64,000 nt of DNA from positions 620,001 to 684,000 of the forward strand of contig NZ_JAUSST010000004.1 of assembly GCF_030812415.1 (NCBI RefSeq). The letters run 5' to 3'. Source of the DNA: Paenibacillus harenae. GTDB lineage: Bacteria > Bacillota > Bacilli > Paenibacillales > Paenibacillaceae. The notes below the pieces were generated by a model. It was not told the origin of the DNA. It saw nothing but the letters and a program-made list of their open reading frames with translations, and ran no database searches. Position numbers and translations under genes: made by a program. Of this stretch, positions 45,750 through 53,705 are shown piece by piece; within the stretch, counting starts at the first letter, position 1, and every line of letters begins with the position of its first letter.

Positions 45750-46604
45750 ATGGAAGAGTCTAAACAAGTTCGTCGGCTGCGCAGGCTTTCTCTGACTACA
45801 GTCATTAAATATGCGGTTTTGATCGCCATTGTTGCAATTGTCTTCATCCCGTTATCGGTCATTTTATTATCCGCGTTCAAAACGCCGCCGGAAATGGTTC
45901 AAGGTACGGTATTTGCATTGCCCAAGTCCTTGAATTTAAACAACTTTACCGATTCCTTTAAGCAGGCCAAAGTTCTGCTCGCGCTCAAAAATACGTTATT
46001 AATTACGGTAACGAGCGTTCTGCTGAATGTTATAATCGGCGCTATGGTTTCTTATATTATTGCGAGATTCGACTTCAAGGCAAAAAAACTGGTCATGAGC
46101 ATATTTATGGTGGCGATGATCGTCCCGTTTACAACGATTGAGGTCGCGCGTTTTTCTATCGTCAAAAACCTAGGCTTATACAACACGCTTTGGGCTCCTA
46201 TTCTCATCTATGTGGGTGCCGATCTCATGCAAATTTTTGTTTACAAGCAGTTTATTGATAAAATTCCCGAATCTTTAGACGAAAGCGCTATGTTGGACGG
46301 AGCATCGTATTTCACCATATTTAGAAAAATCATATTTCCTTTGATCATCCCCGCAGCGCTTACCGTGGCGATCATCAAATTTGTGGAAATCAGCAATGAC
46401 ATGTATGTTCCGTATCTCTATATTCCCTCGGACAAATTTAGGACTTTAAGCACCACATTGATGGTATTTCAGGGTGACCGGACTTTGGATTGGGGGAGTT
46501 TAAGTGCCGGAGTAATCTGGGTGATCCTGCCGGCGCTGGTGATCTACTTTGTATTCCAGAAATATATTTTTTCCGGCTTGGTAGCTGGCGCGTCCAAGGA
46601 ATAA
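45750..46604 (+). CDS. Sugar ABC permease, MalG/UgpE type (GH93 locus)
   Basis: A 284-residue permease starting at ATG 45750, four bases after the previous stop; the longer frame from 45699 overlaps the neighbour. It has six helices, beginning YAVLIAIVAIVFIPLSVILL, an EAA loop DESAMLDGASYFTIFRKIIFPL, and a hydrophobic end IFSGLVAGASKE typical of MalG-type permeases. With the upstream permease it forms the channel of the arabinobiose-type importer. The operon ends at the terminator at 46668-46712. Confidence 0.92.
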   Translation: MEESKQVRRLRRLSLTTVIKYAVLIAIVAIVFIPLSVILLSAFKTPPEMVQGTVFALPKSLNLNNFTDSFKQAKVLLALKNTLLITVTSVLLNVIIGAMVSYIIARFDFKAKKLVMSIFMVAMIVPFTTIEVARFSIVKNLGLYNTLWAPILIYVGADLMQIFVYKQFIDKIPESLDESAMLDGASYFTIFRKIIFPLIIPAALTVAIIKFVEISNDMYVPYLYIPSDKFRTLSTTLMVFQGDRTLDWGSLSAGVIWVILPALVIYFVFQKYIFSGLVAGASKE

Positions 46605-46667
46605 AAGTAAAGGCGACGGGCAAAGAAGAGTGCACATGGTCTACGACGAAACATCAAAGATTTAACA

Positions 46668-46712
46668 ACTAAACCAGTCATCCGCTTGTAAGGGATTGGC
46701 TGGTTTAGTTTC
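46668..46712 (+). terminator. Terminator of the GH93/ABC operon
   Basis: ACTAAACCAG and CTGGTTTAGT arms with a 22-base loop, followed by TTTCG. It lies 64 bases after the permease stop. Confidence 0.75.
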
Positions 46713-46823
46713 GCGTGAATTGTTTTCATAAATGGAGCGGAAACAGACAGTCATCAACGTCAATTTTTTATAATTCGTGAAGAGAAAGATGAGCAGTTAA
46801 AATAATTAGCCTATACTGTACAT

Positions 46824-46852
46824 GCACGTATAGGCCTTCGCCCACATACAAT
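46824..46852 (+). promoter_or_regulatory. SigE-type (mother-cell) promoter of sigK
   Basis: CATACAAT (46845-46852) equals the -10 of SigE promoters, and GCACGTA 14 bases upstream partly matches the -35 (KMATATT). Start of transcription would be near 46860, 65 bases before the ATG. SigE control of sigK is known in Bacillus. Confidence 0.55.
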
Positions 46853-46924
46853 GTACAACTGACGTTCTTGCCAGGGGAGGCAGCAGCCTCGACCTTGCCA
46901 ATACAGCATGGGGGTGTACGTAAT

Positions 46925-47623
46925 ATGGGTTTGTTCGCTGCTATTGCGTTGTTCATTAAGCAGTTGTCGCTGCTAGTGTCTTATGTGAAAAACAACGCTT
47001 TTCCACAACCGCTTCAAGAGGAAGAAGAAACAAAGCATTTGCAACTGATGGCTGAAGGAAATGCACGGTCGCGTAACTTGCTTATCGAGCACAACCTACG
47101 ACTTGTAGCCCACATAGTAAAAAAATTCGATAACACAGGCGAGGACCTCGAGGATCTAATCTCGATCGGCACGATCGGCCTCATTAAAGCGATCGAGAGC
47201 TTCCAGACCGGCAAAGGCACGAAGCTTGCGACGTTCGCGGCACGCTGTATCGAGAACGAAATCCTGATGCATTTGCGAAGTTTGAAGAAGACGCGCAAGG
47301 ACGTGTCTCTTCACGATCCGATCGGTACGGACAAGGAAGGCAACGAAATTACGTTGATCGACATCCTCGGCACGGAAGCCGACGATGTGGCGGATAAAGT
47401 GCAATTGAAGATCGAGAAATCGAAAATATACAAGAATCTCGATATATTGGATGAACGCGAGAAGGAGGTCGTCATCGGCCGCTTCGGCCTCATCCACGGC
47501 GGTGACGAGCGTACGCAGCGGGAGATCGCGAAGGAATTGGGGATCTCGCGAAGCTATGTGTCACGCATTGAGAAGCGGGCTCTGATGAAGCTGTATCATG
47601 AGTTTTATAAGGCGAAGAAGTGA
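46925..47623 (+). CDS. sigK: Sporulation sigma factor SigK (pro-SigK), intact copy
   Basis: A 232-residue late mother-cell sigma factor. The N-terminal pro-segment, about 19 residues, precedes [12 protein letters not shown], the cleavage region known in Bacillus. Region 2 reads [16 protein letters not shown] and [18 protein letters not shown], and region 4 reads [13 protein letters not shown] with a C-terminal HTH ([22 protein letters not shown]). The ATG at 46925 has GGGGGTG upstream; an upstream frame from 46868 is not needed. The gene is uninterrupted, so no skin-type element splits it. Two broken relatives sit at 49200 and 63060. Its downstream terminator differs from theirs, so the 3' flank is different. 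Confidence 0.95.
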   Translation: MGLFAAIALFIKQLSLLVSYVKNNAFPQPLQEEEETKHLQLMAEGNARSRNLLIEHNLRLVAHIVKKFDNTGEDLEDLISIGTIGLIKAIESFQTGKGTKLATFAARCIENEILMHLRSLKKTRKDVSLHDPIGTDKEGNEITLIDILGTEADDVADKVQLKIEKSKIYKNLDILDEREKEVVIGRFGLIHGGDERTQREIAKELGISRSYVSRIEKRALMKLYHEFYKAKK

Positions 47624-47630
47624 GATGATT

Positions 47631-47660
47631 GGGACCGCTCTATTGGTGCGGTCCTTTCTA
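47631..47660 (+). terminator. Terminator after sigK
   Basis: GGACCGC and GCGGTCC arms around TCTATTGGT, followed by TTTCT. It differs from the terminators behind both sigK fragments. Confidence 0.75.
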
Positions 47661-47667
47661 TATGTCG

Positions 47668-48261
47668 TCAATTAAATCGTTCTATGAAGGCGGCAACCAT
47701 CTCGCGATTTAATGCTTCTAATGGTGTACCGTTCGGATACATGGAATACATTAACATGATCCCGTGCAACGCAGTTGAAAAGTGAACCGAATCCATCTCC
47801 GGATTAGGTGAATTCAATTTCCGGAATATCTCGACTTGAACTCGGGACTGGCGGATCATTTCGTCTTTTAGTGGCCGGGTATAAGTGGATATAATGGAAT
47901 CCTCTTCAGGATGGGTCTGCAGGTGTAAATAGAAACGGTATGCCCTCGGTTGTTCCTCAACGTTCAGAATGGCGTGCCGCGCGATATACAGGAGTCGTTC
48001 TTTAGGTGAAGTGAGACGAGCTGCCTCTTCCATCACTTGTGTAATTTCTTCTACGCGAGTTTGAATCAGTTCCGCAAGAAGGTCTGATTTTCCCTTGAAG
48101 TAGTTATACAGCAACCCTTTTGAGATGCCTGCTTTTTTCGCGACATCCTCAATGGAGGAGCCGTGGAATCCTTTTGCAATAAAGACTTCGATTGCGGCGG
48201 CTCGTATTTTTACTTTGGCGGCGTTACGGATTCTTTCGTTGTCTTCTGGGGTTCTTGGCAT
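47668..48261 (-). CDS. TetR-family transcriptional repressor
   Basis: A 197-residue regulator. The HTH at the N-terminus reads IRAAAIEVFIAKGFHGSSIE and VAKKAGISKGLLYNYFKGK, classic for TetR/AcrR proteins; the ligand domain is helical. The ATG at 48261 follows GAGGTG by seven bases; the longer frame from 48288 is less likely. It is divergent from the hydrolase gene, and an inverted repeat lies in the promoter of that gene, so it probably represses both. The inducer is unknown. Confidence 0.9.
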   Translation of the reverse strand: MPRTPEDNERIRNAAKVKIRAAAIEVFIAKGFHGSSIEDVAKKAGISKGLLYNYFKGKSDLLAELIQTRVEEITQVMEEAARLTSPKERLLYIARHAILNVEEQPRAYRFYLHLQTHPEEDSIISTYTRPLKDEMIRQSRVQVEIFRKLNSPNPEMDSVHFSTALHGIMLMYSMYPNGTPLEALNREMVAAFIERFN

Positions 48262-48326
48262 GATGACGCACCTCACATGATTTCTCACTCTATCATAATC
48301 GACATGAGCTGCTTCGTCAATTTATA

Positions 48327-48355
48327 TTGACTGAATGGTTATTCAATGGTAAATT
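48327..48355 (+). promoter_or_regulatory. Hydrolase promoter with TetR-type operator
   Basis: TTGACT (48327-48332) and TAAATT (48350-48355) are 17 bases apart. The spacer contains TGAAT-GGTT-ATTCA (48332-48345), a perfect 5-bp inverted repeat placed where a repressor would hide the promoter. Confidence 0.6.
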
Positions 48356-48391
48356 TGCAATGTACACTTATTGTGAATTGGAGGGGTTTGA

Positions 48392-49141
48392 ATGGATTGG
48401 CATTACGCAGTACAAGGTCAAGGCAAGCCGATAGTGATGATCCACGGCGGGGGATGCGATAGCAGGGATTGGTCCTATTTGGCTCCGCAACTGGCTAACA
48501 AATATCAAGTGATCACATTCGACGCTCGGGGCTGCGGACAATCGCCTCCCCCAACTGAGACAGTCAACTATGTGACTGACGTTGCTTGTTTCCTGGACAA
48601 CTTATCCATCGACAAAGCCGTATTGATCGGCCATTCGCTCGGCGGACAGATCGCGACGGAATTCGCGTTAGCCTATCCCGAGCGCGTTCAAGAACTCGTA
48701 TTGATTGCGCCTACCTTAGGGGGATTCGTCCAGTCACCGGACGTTCTTGCATCATTCCAAGCCATACAAGAAGCCGCTCCCGATATTGCCAAAATGACTG
48801 AGTTAGTCGTTACCTCTTCTTCCTACTCCGTCATAAAAGATAGTCCCCTGCGTGAATTGCTGCACGCGATGACGGATCATAACATAAGGATACTGTTTGG
48901 ACGACCAAGCTTTAACGTGGTATGGCCAACCCCTCCCGCAATCGAGAGATTACACGAGCTGCGTGCGAAGACGTTATTCGTCCGCGGCACGCGAGACCAT
49001 GAAGACAATGTGAAGATCGAAAAGCATTTTCGTAAGCTGGAAAACACTCGCTTCGTCGCGATTGAAGGCGGAGACCATATGTTAAATCTTACGCATGCAG
49101 ACATGCTGTATCCGGAGATCGTTGCATTCCTAGGTGAATAA
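48392..49141 (+). CDS. Alpha/beta hydrolase
   Basis: A 249-residue alpha/beta-hydrolase-fold enzyme. VMIHGGGCDSRDW is the oxyanion block, IGHSLGGQIATEFALAYP holds the nucleophile Ser (GHSLGG), RGTRDHEDN gives the acid, and EGGDHMLNLTH the catalytic His. It resembles the esterase/epoxide-hydrolase-like branch; the substrate is unknown. ATG 48392 has GGAGGGG seven bases upstream. The divergent TetR gene suggests a small-molecule inducer. Confidence 0.9.
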   Translation: MDWHYAVQGQGKPIVMIHGGGCDSRDWSYLAPQLANKYQVITFDARGCGQSPPPTETVNYVTDVACFLDNLSIDKAVLIGHSLGGQIATEFALAYPERVQELVLIAPTLGGFVQSPDVLASFQAIQEAAPDIAKMTELVVTSSSYSVIKDSPLRELLHAMTDHNIRILFGRPSFNVVWPTPPAIERLHELRAKTLFVRGTRDHEDNVKIEKHFRKLENTRFVAIEGGDHMLNLTHADMLYPEIVAFLGE

Positions 49142-49199
49142 GATTTGATCATCAATTCGCCTGGATTAAGGTCATTTGGGATTGACATCGGGTTGTGTC

Positions 49200-49716
49200 C
49201 ACAACGTCAAAAAATTCGATAACACAGGCGAGGACCTCGAGGATCTAATCTCGATCGGCACGATCGGCCTCATTAAAGCGATCTAGAGCTTCCAGACCGG
49301 CAAAGGAACGAAGCTGGCGACGTTCGCGGCACGCTGTATCGAGAATGAAATCCTGATGCATTTGCGAAGTTTGAAGAAGACGAGCAAGGACGTGTCCCTT
49401 CACGATCCGATTGGTACGGACAAGGAAGGCAACGAGATTACGTTGATCGACATCCTCGGCACGGAAGCCGACGATGTGGCGGATAAAGTGCAATTGAAGA
49501 TCGAGAAATCGAAAATATACAAGAATCTCGATATATTGGATGAACGCGAGAAGGAAGTCGTCATCGGCCGCTTCGGCCTCATCCACGGCGGAGACGAGCG
49601 GACGCAGCGGGAGATCGCGAAGGAGCTGGGGATCTCGCGGAGCTATGTTTCGCGGATAGAGAAGCGGGCGTTGATGAAGCTAGCTGTATCATGAGTTTTA
49701 TAAGGCGAAGAAGTAA
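49200..49716 (+). pseudogene. Second sigK copy: 5'-truncated, with nonsense and 4-bp insertion
   Basis: From 49200 the sequence follows sigK codon 63 onward (CACAACGTC then AAAAAATTCGATAAC). Two lesions disable it: GAG to TAG at 49284-49286 (SF follows), and an extra four bases (CTAG tandem) at about 49681-49684, which shifts the last codons so the open frame ends MKLAVS. Elsewhere it is about as close as a recent copy, with scattered base changes. The first 62 codons are absent; before 49200 similarity fades. It ends GCGAAGAAG then TAA, followed by its own terminator. Confidence 0.92.
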
Positions 49717-49723
49717 TAATAGG

Positions 49724-49757
49724 ACGTCACCTTAATTGAAGGTGGCGTTTTTTTAAT
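49724..49757 (+). terminator. Terminator after the second sigK copy
   Basis: ACGTCACCTT and AAGGTGGCGT arms (one mismatch) around AATTG, then a T run. The arms match those behind the third copy (63243), not those behind the intact gene. Confidence 0.8.
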
Positions 49758-50053
49758 TTATACAACAGTAGACCAAACTATTTCAAATAGTAACGGACTA
49801 CATGTCATTTGTAGTCTCGGATGAAGACGGATTGGTCGCCATGTATTGATGTTGTGTTTGATTGGTATGAATTAACAAGCGACGTTAGTGGATTTATAGT
49901 TTTATGGTTCATCCGCTTTAATTACTGGCAGCTGAAGCCAGTCAGAAGTATTGCAATACAAACGATGAGACTGATGAATAGTTGAATAACACTCATGGAT
50001 GAGCAGGGCCTGCCCATTTTATTAAGCGTATAGCTGGAGACAAATTGGAGTTT
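49758..50053. other. Gene-free stretch before the leader-peptide locus
   Basis: About 300 AT-rich bases without a convincing gene on either strand. A 24-codon hydrophobic frame (49996 to 49922, minus) was judged not real. Nothing else is supported. Confidence 0.6.
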
Positions 50054-50081
50054 TTATCAATCTTCGTCGGTATGCTATAAT
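50054..50081 (+). promoter_or_regulatory. Promoter of the leader-peptide locus
   Basis: TTATCA (50054-50059) and TATAAT (50076-50081) 16 bases apart, with TGC before the -10 forming an extended element. Transcription would start near 50088, about 30 bases before the leader ATG. Confidence 0.65.
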
Positions 50082-50118
50082 AAATCTGTTTCTACAACAC
50101 AGCTAAAGGATGATCATC

Positions 50119-50169
50119 ATGCTTATTCAAAACACACATATCGCAACACTCAGCCTGAAAGTCATCTAA
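50119..50169 (+). CDS. Candidate 16-residue leader peptide
   Basis: ATG at 50119 with AAAGGA eight bases upstream opens a 16-codon frame encoding MLIQNTHIATLSLKVI, then TAA. The codons lie on the left arms of two inverted repeats whose right arms reach to the start of the next gene. Such an arrangement is that of translational attenuators, in which a ribosome on the leader changes the fold of the mRNA. No match to a known leader is recognised. It is a prediction from layout alone. Confidence 0.5.
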   Translation: MLIQNTHIATLSLKVI

Positions 50170-50230
50170 AACCTTCTCTGAGGTGATTTTCAGGCTGAGT
50201 GAATAACTCAGAGCGAGTGTGATATGTGTG
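50133..50230 (+). promoter_or_regulatory. Nested inverted repeats: candidate attenuator RNA
   Basis: Inner stem: CACTCAGCCTGAAA (50147-50160) with TTTCAGGCTGAGTG (50188-50201), 14 perfect pairs. Outer stem: CACACATATC (50133-50142) with GATATGTGTG (50221-50230), 10 perfect pairs, which contains both candidate start codons of the next gene. ACACTC (50146-50151) could pair with GAGTGT at 50215-50220 instead, and CTGAGT (50195-50200) with ACTCAG (50206-50211), so three folds compete. There is no U-run, arguing for control of translation, not transcription. Confidence 0.6.
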
Positions 50231-50464
50231 AGAGACAGGGCTTATTATCGTCACCATCGGAAACGCGTGATCGATAAGAAAATGAAGCGAGTTAAATTGG
50301 GACATTGGTATGTTGCTCCTGGAAAAGAAGGCAGCCTTTCTAAAGGAAAAACACATTGCGGGTGCGGTATGTGCACGACCAAAACCAAGGTTTTAGGTTA
50401 CCCTAAGAATCAATTGTCAATTATTATTGCCATGAAGCAGGAAATTCAAAGTTACGAAATATAG
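50219..50464 (+). CDS. Small Cys-rich protein, RHHR...CGCGMC family
   Basis: 81 residues from GTG 50219, or 78 from GTG 50228. The pattern is AYYRHHRKRVIDKKM, then GSLSKGKTHCGCGMCTTKT, then GYPKNQLSI. It matches a group of short conserved Firmicute proteins with RHHRxRV and KGKxHCxCxxC blocks that I recognise but cannot assign a function; the three or four Cys could bind a metal such as zinc. Both possible starts lie in the right arm of the outer inverted repeat, so translation should be blocked when that stem forms. A strong terminator follows. Confidence 0.7.
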   Translation: MICVRDRAYYRHHRKRVIDKKMKRVKLGHWYVAPGKEGSLSKGKTHCGCGMCTTKTKVLGYPKNQLSIIIAMKQEIQSYEI

Positions 50465-50470
50465 CAGAAT

Positions 50471-50503
50471 AGCGATACCGGTCACAGCGGTATCGCTTTT
50501 TTA
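50471..50503 (+). terminator. Terminator of the Cys-rich protein gene
   Basis: AGCGATACCG and CGGTATCGCT arms around TCACAG-type loop, then TTTTTTA. It is a perfect 10-bp stem. Confidence 0.9.
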
Positions 50504-50777
50504 TTCTTTTACAGCAGTATCAACATGGCAAACACCTATGTATTGAATGCTAAACGAGGAACTTTAGCTCAACAACAAGACAGCTGTAGACAAACAATCC
50601 GCAGCTGTCTTTCATTGAATTATTGGACAGTTTACCACAACTAAGTTACAATTTTGAGCGTCTAAACTCTAAGGATGAACTTACAAGAAGATGTAATCAA
50701 TCATAGCTGTAACTTTGACCGACAAGGTATGCTTACGAGCATATCTTTTGTTGCGAAGGGGTGAAAAAGGAGATATT
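50504..50777. other. Intergenic stretch with a 10-bp hairpin
   Basis: This interval before VanZ has AAGACAGCTG (50577-50586) and CAGCTGTCTT (50602-50611), a perfect 10-bp stem without a T run. It holds no gene I can support; the rest is AT-rich. AAAAAGGAGATATT at 50764-50777 is the ribosome site of the next gene. Confidence 0.55.
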
Positions 50778-51329
50778 ATGAGTAAACGTGAACGAATAAA
50801 AACAGTCTTTTTATATGGTGTTTTCATCTGTTACATATTTTTGTTAATTAAAATATTATTCTTATCGAGAGTATCAATTTCGGAGTTATTTAATAGCCAA
50901 AGGACTTTAGTTAGATCAATTAATCTTATTCCTTTTTATAGCATAAGTGAATATATATCTGGCAGCTCTGCTAATTTAAAAAAATTCGCTTTTGGTAATG
51001 TGGTTGGCAATATACTTATTTTTATTCCCCTTGGTGTATATGTGTCATTATTTAAGAACAATAAAAAAGTAATAATCAATCTGTTGTTTATATTTATGGT
51101 GAGTTTATTTGTTGAAATCATTCAGGGGCTTTTAGGCATTGGAGCAGCAGATATTGATGATATAATTCTAAATGGTTTAGGTGGATGGATTGGTATTGTA
51201 GGGTATAAGTCTTTACTATTTTTATTAAGAGATGAGAAGAAAGTACAAACTGCAATCACCATATTATCTGCTATCGTAGGATTACCAGTTATATACTATT
51301 TATTATTCATGATAAAAATGAGATTCTGA
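50778..51329 (+). CDS. VanZ-family membrane protein
   Basis: A 183-residue protein with about five membrane helices. The family landmarks are NLIPFYSISEYI, GNVVGNILIFIPLGVYV and VEIIQGLLGIGAADIDDIILNGLGGWIGI. VanZ proteins of known function raise teicoplanin resistance; most chromosomal relatives are uncharacterised. ATG 50778 has AAAAGGAGATATT upstream, so an in-frame ATG at 50715 is not needed. The gene is markedly AT-rich next to the flanking sugar genes, as is the Cys-rich protein gene, hinting at acquired DNA. Confidence 0.85.
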   Translation: MSKRERIKTVFLYGVFICYIFLLIKILFLSRVSISELFNSQRTLVRSINLIPFYSISEYISGSSANLKKFAFGNVVGNILIFIPLGVYVSLFKNNKKVIINLLFIFMVSLFVEIIQGLLGIGAADIDDIILNGLGGWIGIVGYKSLLFLLRDEKKVQTAITILSAIVGLPVIYYLLFMIKMRF

Positions 51330-51671
51330 ATAACTTTATTGCACTCTGAACAATGATTAGATAGCCACTAGCAAATATAGAGCTTGATTCTAAATATAGA
51401 AAACCGAAAGTGCCCAACTTTGCTTCATTGCAAGATTGGGTACTTTTTATTGGTTTTTCGGCGGTACATGAAATGATCCAACTGTAGATTACCATGAAAC
51501 AACTTATTTTCACGATATCTGCAAGAGAGGTTGGAGGCACGCCTTCTGAACTGGGCATGATTCGTTATAACCGCGACGTTCAGAGAGACGGTGCGGTACA
51601 GCCGCCCATGGTAAGCGTAAAGGATGCGGTGACGGAACGGAAATGGATCAACCGCTTCAGAACGTTTCAAT
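51330..51671. other. Interval with terminator and an unrecognised reading-frame scrap
   Basis: AAGTGCCCAA (51408-51417) and TTGGGTACTT (51436-51445), followed by TTT, make a terminator for VanZ. From 51494 to 51685 runs a 63-codon frame (EVGGTPSELGMIRYNRDV, then KWINRFRTFQF) without a ribosome site, perhaps a relic of a lost gene; I do not recognise it. Confidence 0.45.
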
Positions 51672-51699
51672 TTGACACTTATTAAACCTGTGCTATCCT
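51672..51699 (+). promoter_or_regulatory. Promoter of the second histidine kinase operon
   Basis: TTGACA (51672-51677), 16 bases, then TATCCT (51694-51699) with TGC in front, an extended -10. Confidence 0.65.
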
Positions 51700-51833
51700 T
51701 AAAAAGTAATCCCCCACATAAATATCTTATATGTAAAGGCGCTCTCTCCACGCACTTCAGATCAACCTTCTTACATAATTGTTGTTTCCAGTATAATTCT
51801 TGTCGTATGGAAGAGAAAGGAAGTAATCGCGCT

Positions 51834-53630
51834 ATGAAAGGGTTCTCGAAGTATATACGCGGGATTTCCATTAAAAATAAAATATTCATAGCGAATATAT
51901 TAATCATTTTCGTATTTATTTCCACCCAGTCGATCTTTGCCAACACGATTTCACAGAAGGCCATAATTGAGAAAGAGATCAATAATTCATCCCGGGAGCT
52001 TGTGCTCATCAAAAACAACCTTCAAACCTTGGTATCTACAATTGAAGATTATTCAAAAATTCTGGCTAGCGATTATCGATTGCAAAACGTGCTTTATAAC
52101 GATTTATTATTGAATAATGAGTTCTATGCGAGCAAGCCGGTTGAAGGTTTAAATAACCTCTCGATGAACAAAACCCTTTCAGAGACGATCAGCAATATTG
52201 TGGAGCCTAACACAAAAATCAAAGCGGTAAGCATCCTCACCTCGAATCATCACTGGGTGGACGTCGGGTTTGCCGATAACGCATACGCATCCCGCATATT
52301 CGGTGACGGTTATGGAGCGGATGATCGTTTCTATTTACCCACTTGGACAGATTTGATCAAATTCAGATTCTTGTATGAAGGTGAAGACAACGTATTTGCG
52401 GTTTACAAAACGGTCATTCACAAAGATACCGGTAAAACGATAGGCAGAATTTTTTTGTACGTGAAAGAAACGACTATTGCCTCGATTTACGAGGAAGGGA
52501 AAAATAAGGGTGGGGAATTTTATATCGTCGATTCCGCAGGCCGAATTATCTCCGCACAGAATAAAGCCATGTTATACCGGGATTTCAAGGAAGCCGTCTC
52601 CATAAGCATTCCCGACAATGGTAAAGACGCAAGCTTTACCCAGGGTAGCGGAAGTCAAGAAATGTTGATATTCACCCATCGCTTCGAAAAGTTGAAATGG
52701 ACGATTGTAAGCGCTGTCCCTATGGATGTTATTACTTCGGAGCGGAAGGAAATCAATCAATTGATTATCGGGATCGGCGCAGCATGCTTGCTGCTGGCAT
52801 TAATGGTGTCCTTCCTATTGTCCCGATCGATCACGCGACCCATCTTTCAGCTTGCCAAGACAATGAGAGAAATCCGAACGGGAAAGATGCAAGTCAGAAG
52901 CTCCTACCAATCAACAGACGAGATCGGATATTTAAGCGAGGGCTTTAATAATTTAATGGATCGCATTGAGGCGCTTATGGCCGAGAACGTCGAGAAACAA
53001 AGGACAAAGGCCGAGATAGAATTTAAATTGCTGCAATCGCAAGTGAAGCCTCATTTTTTATACAATACGGTTGAAACGATTATCTCGCTCATTAAGCTGG
53101 GCTTTGGGAAGCAAGCCATAACGGCGGCCCAATACATGGCAAATTTCTATAAGATCTCGTTAAGCAAAGGCAACGATATCATATCGATAGGTGAAGAGAT
53201 GCGTTTAACGGAGAGCTATTTGGAAATTCAGCAGCTGCGTTATGTGGAATATATGGCATATACGATGGAAATCGACAACGAAATTATGACATATTCGATA
53301 CCGAAGCTAACCTTGCAGCCAATTGTGGAAAATGCCATCTATCACGGGTTGAAGCTCAAAAAGGAAAAAGGAATCATACGCATTACAGGAAGGCGCTGCG
53401 GCAACAACGTGGAAATCGAAATATACGATAACGGGGCTGGGATGCACAAGAATCAAATCAAGGCGATAATGACAGGTTCCGGCGTTCCCGATGAAACTGG
53501 CGGATTTGGGATCAGAAGCGTATCCAAACGAATCCGAATGCTGTACGGGGATAGATACGGACTGCAAGTTGAAAGCGAATACGGCGTTTATACGAAAATT
53601 ATAATCGTACTGCCTCTTCGTCATCAGTAG
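51834..53630 (+). CDS. YesM-type sensor histidine kinase (second system)
   Basis: A 598-residue kinase. The start is taken at ATG 51834 (MKGFSKYIRGISIKNK), with GGAAG about ten bases upstream; the frame from 51672 crosses the promoter and is rejected. One helix (FIANILIIFVFISTQS) precedes an extracellular sensor of about 270 residues, a second helix (LIIGIGAACLLLALMVSFLL) precedes the HAMP domain, and VKPHFLYNTVETI, ENAIYHGL and DNGAGM are the kinase motifs. It partners the response regulator 75 bases downstream and likely senses a sugar handled by the ABC system at 55.5 kb. Confidence 0.92.
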   Translation: MKGFSKYIRGISIKNKIFIANILIIFVFISTQSIFANTISQKAIIEKEINNSSRELVLIKNNLQTLVSTIEDYSKILASDYRLQNVLYNDLLLNNEFYASKPVEGLNNLSMNKTLSETISNIVEPNTKIKAVSILTSNHHWVDVGFADNAYASRIFGDGYGADDRFYLPTWTDLIKFRFLYEGEDNVFAVYKTVIHKDTGKTIGRIFLYVKETTIASIYEEGKNKGGEFYIVDSAGRIISAQNKAMLYRDFKEAVSISIPDNGKDASFTQGSGSQEMLIFTHRFEKLKWTIVSAVPMDVITSERKEINQLIIGIGAACLLLALMVSFLLSRSITRPIFQLAKTMREIRTGKMQVRSSYQSTDEIGYLSEGFNNLMDRIEALMAENVEKQRTKAEIEFKLLQSQVKPHFLYNTVETIISLIKLGFGKQAITAAQYMANFYKISLSKGNDIISIGEEMRLTESYLEIQQLRYVEYMAYTMEIDNEIMTYSIPKLTLQPIVENAIYHGLKLKKEKGIIRITGRRCGNNVEIEIYDNGAGMHKNQIKAIMTGSGVPDETGGFGIRSVSKRIRMLYGDRYGLQVESEYGVYTKIIIVLPLRHQ

Positions 53631-53705
53631 CTCCTGCCCGCATCCATGAGGCTGGCATTTCTATTATCCGCAAGATAAGGATTGAATAGAACAGGAGGAA
53701 AGACC

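Noticed and set aside
46925..47623. sigK interrupted by a skin-type element
   Set aside because: The gene is continuous from pro-segment to end, and no recombinase lies near. The fragments at 49200 and 63060 are extra copies, not its missing half.
49922..49996. 24-residue hydrophobic frame (MSVIQLFISLIVCIAILL) resembling a small toxin
   Set aside because: No ribosome site precedes it, no antitoxin RNA or promoter is seen, and chance frames of this size are common in AT-rich DNA.
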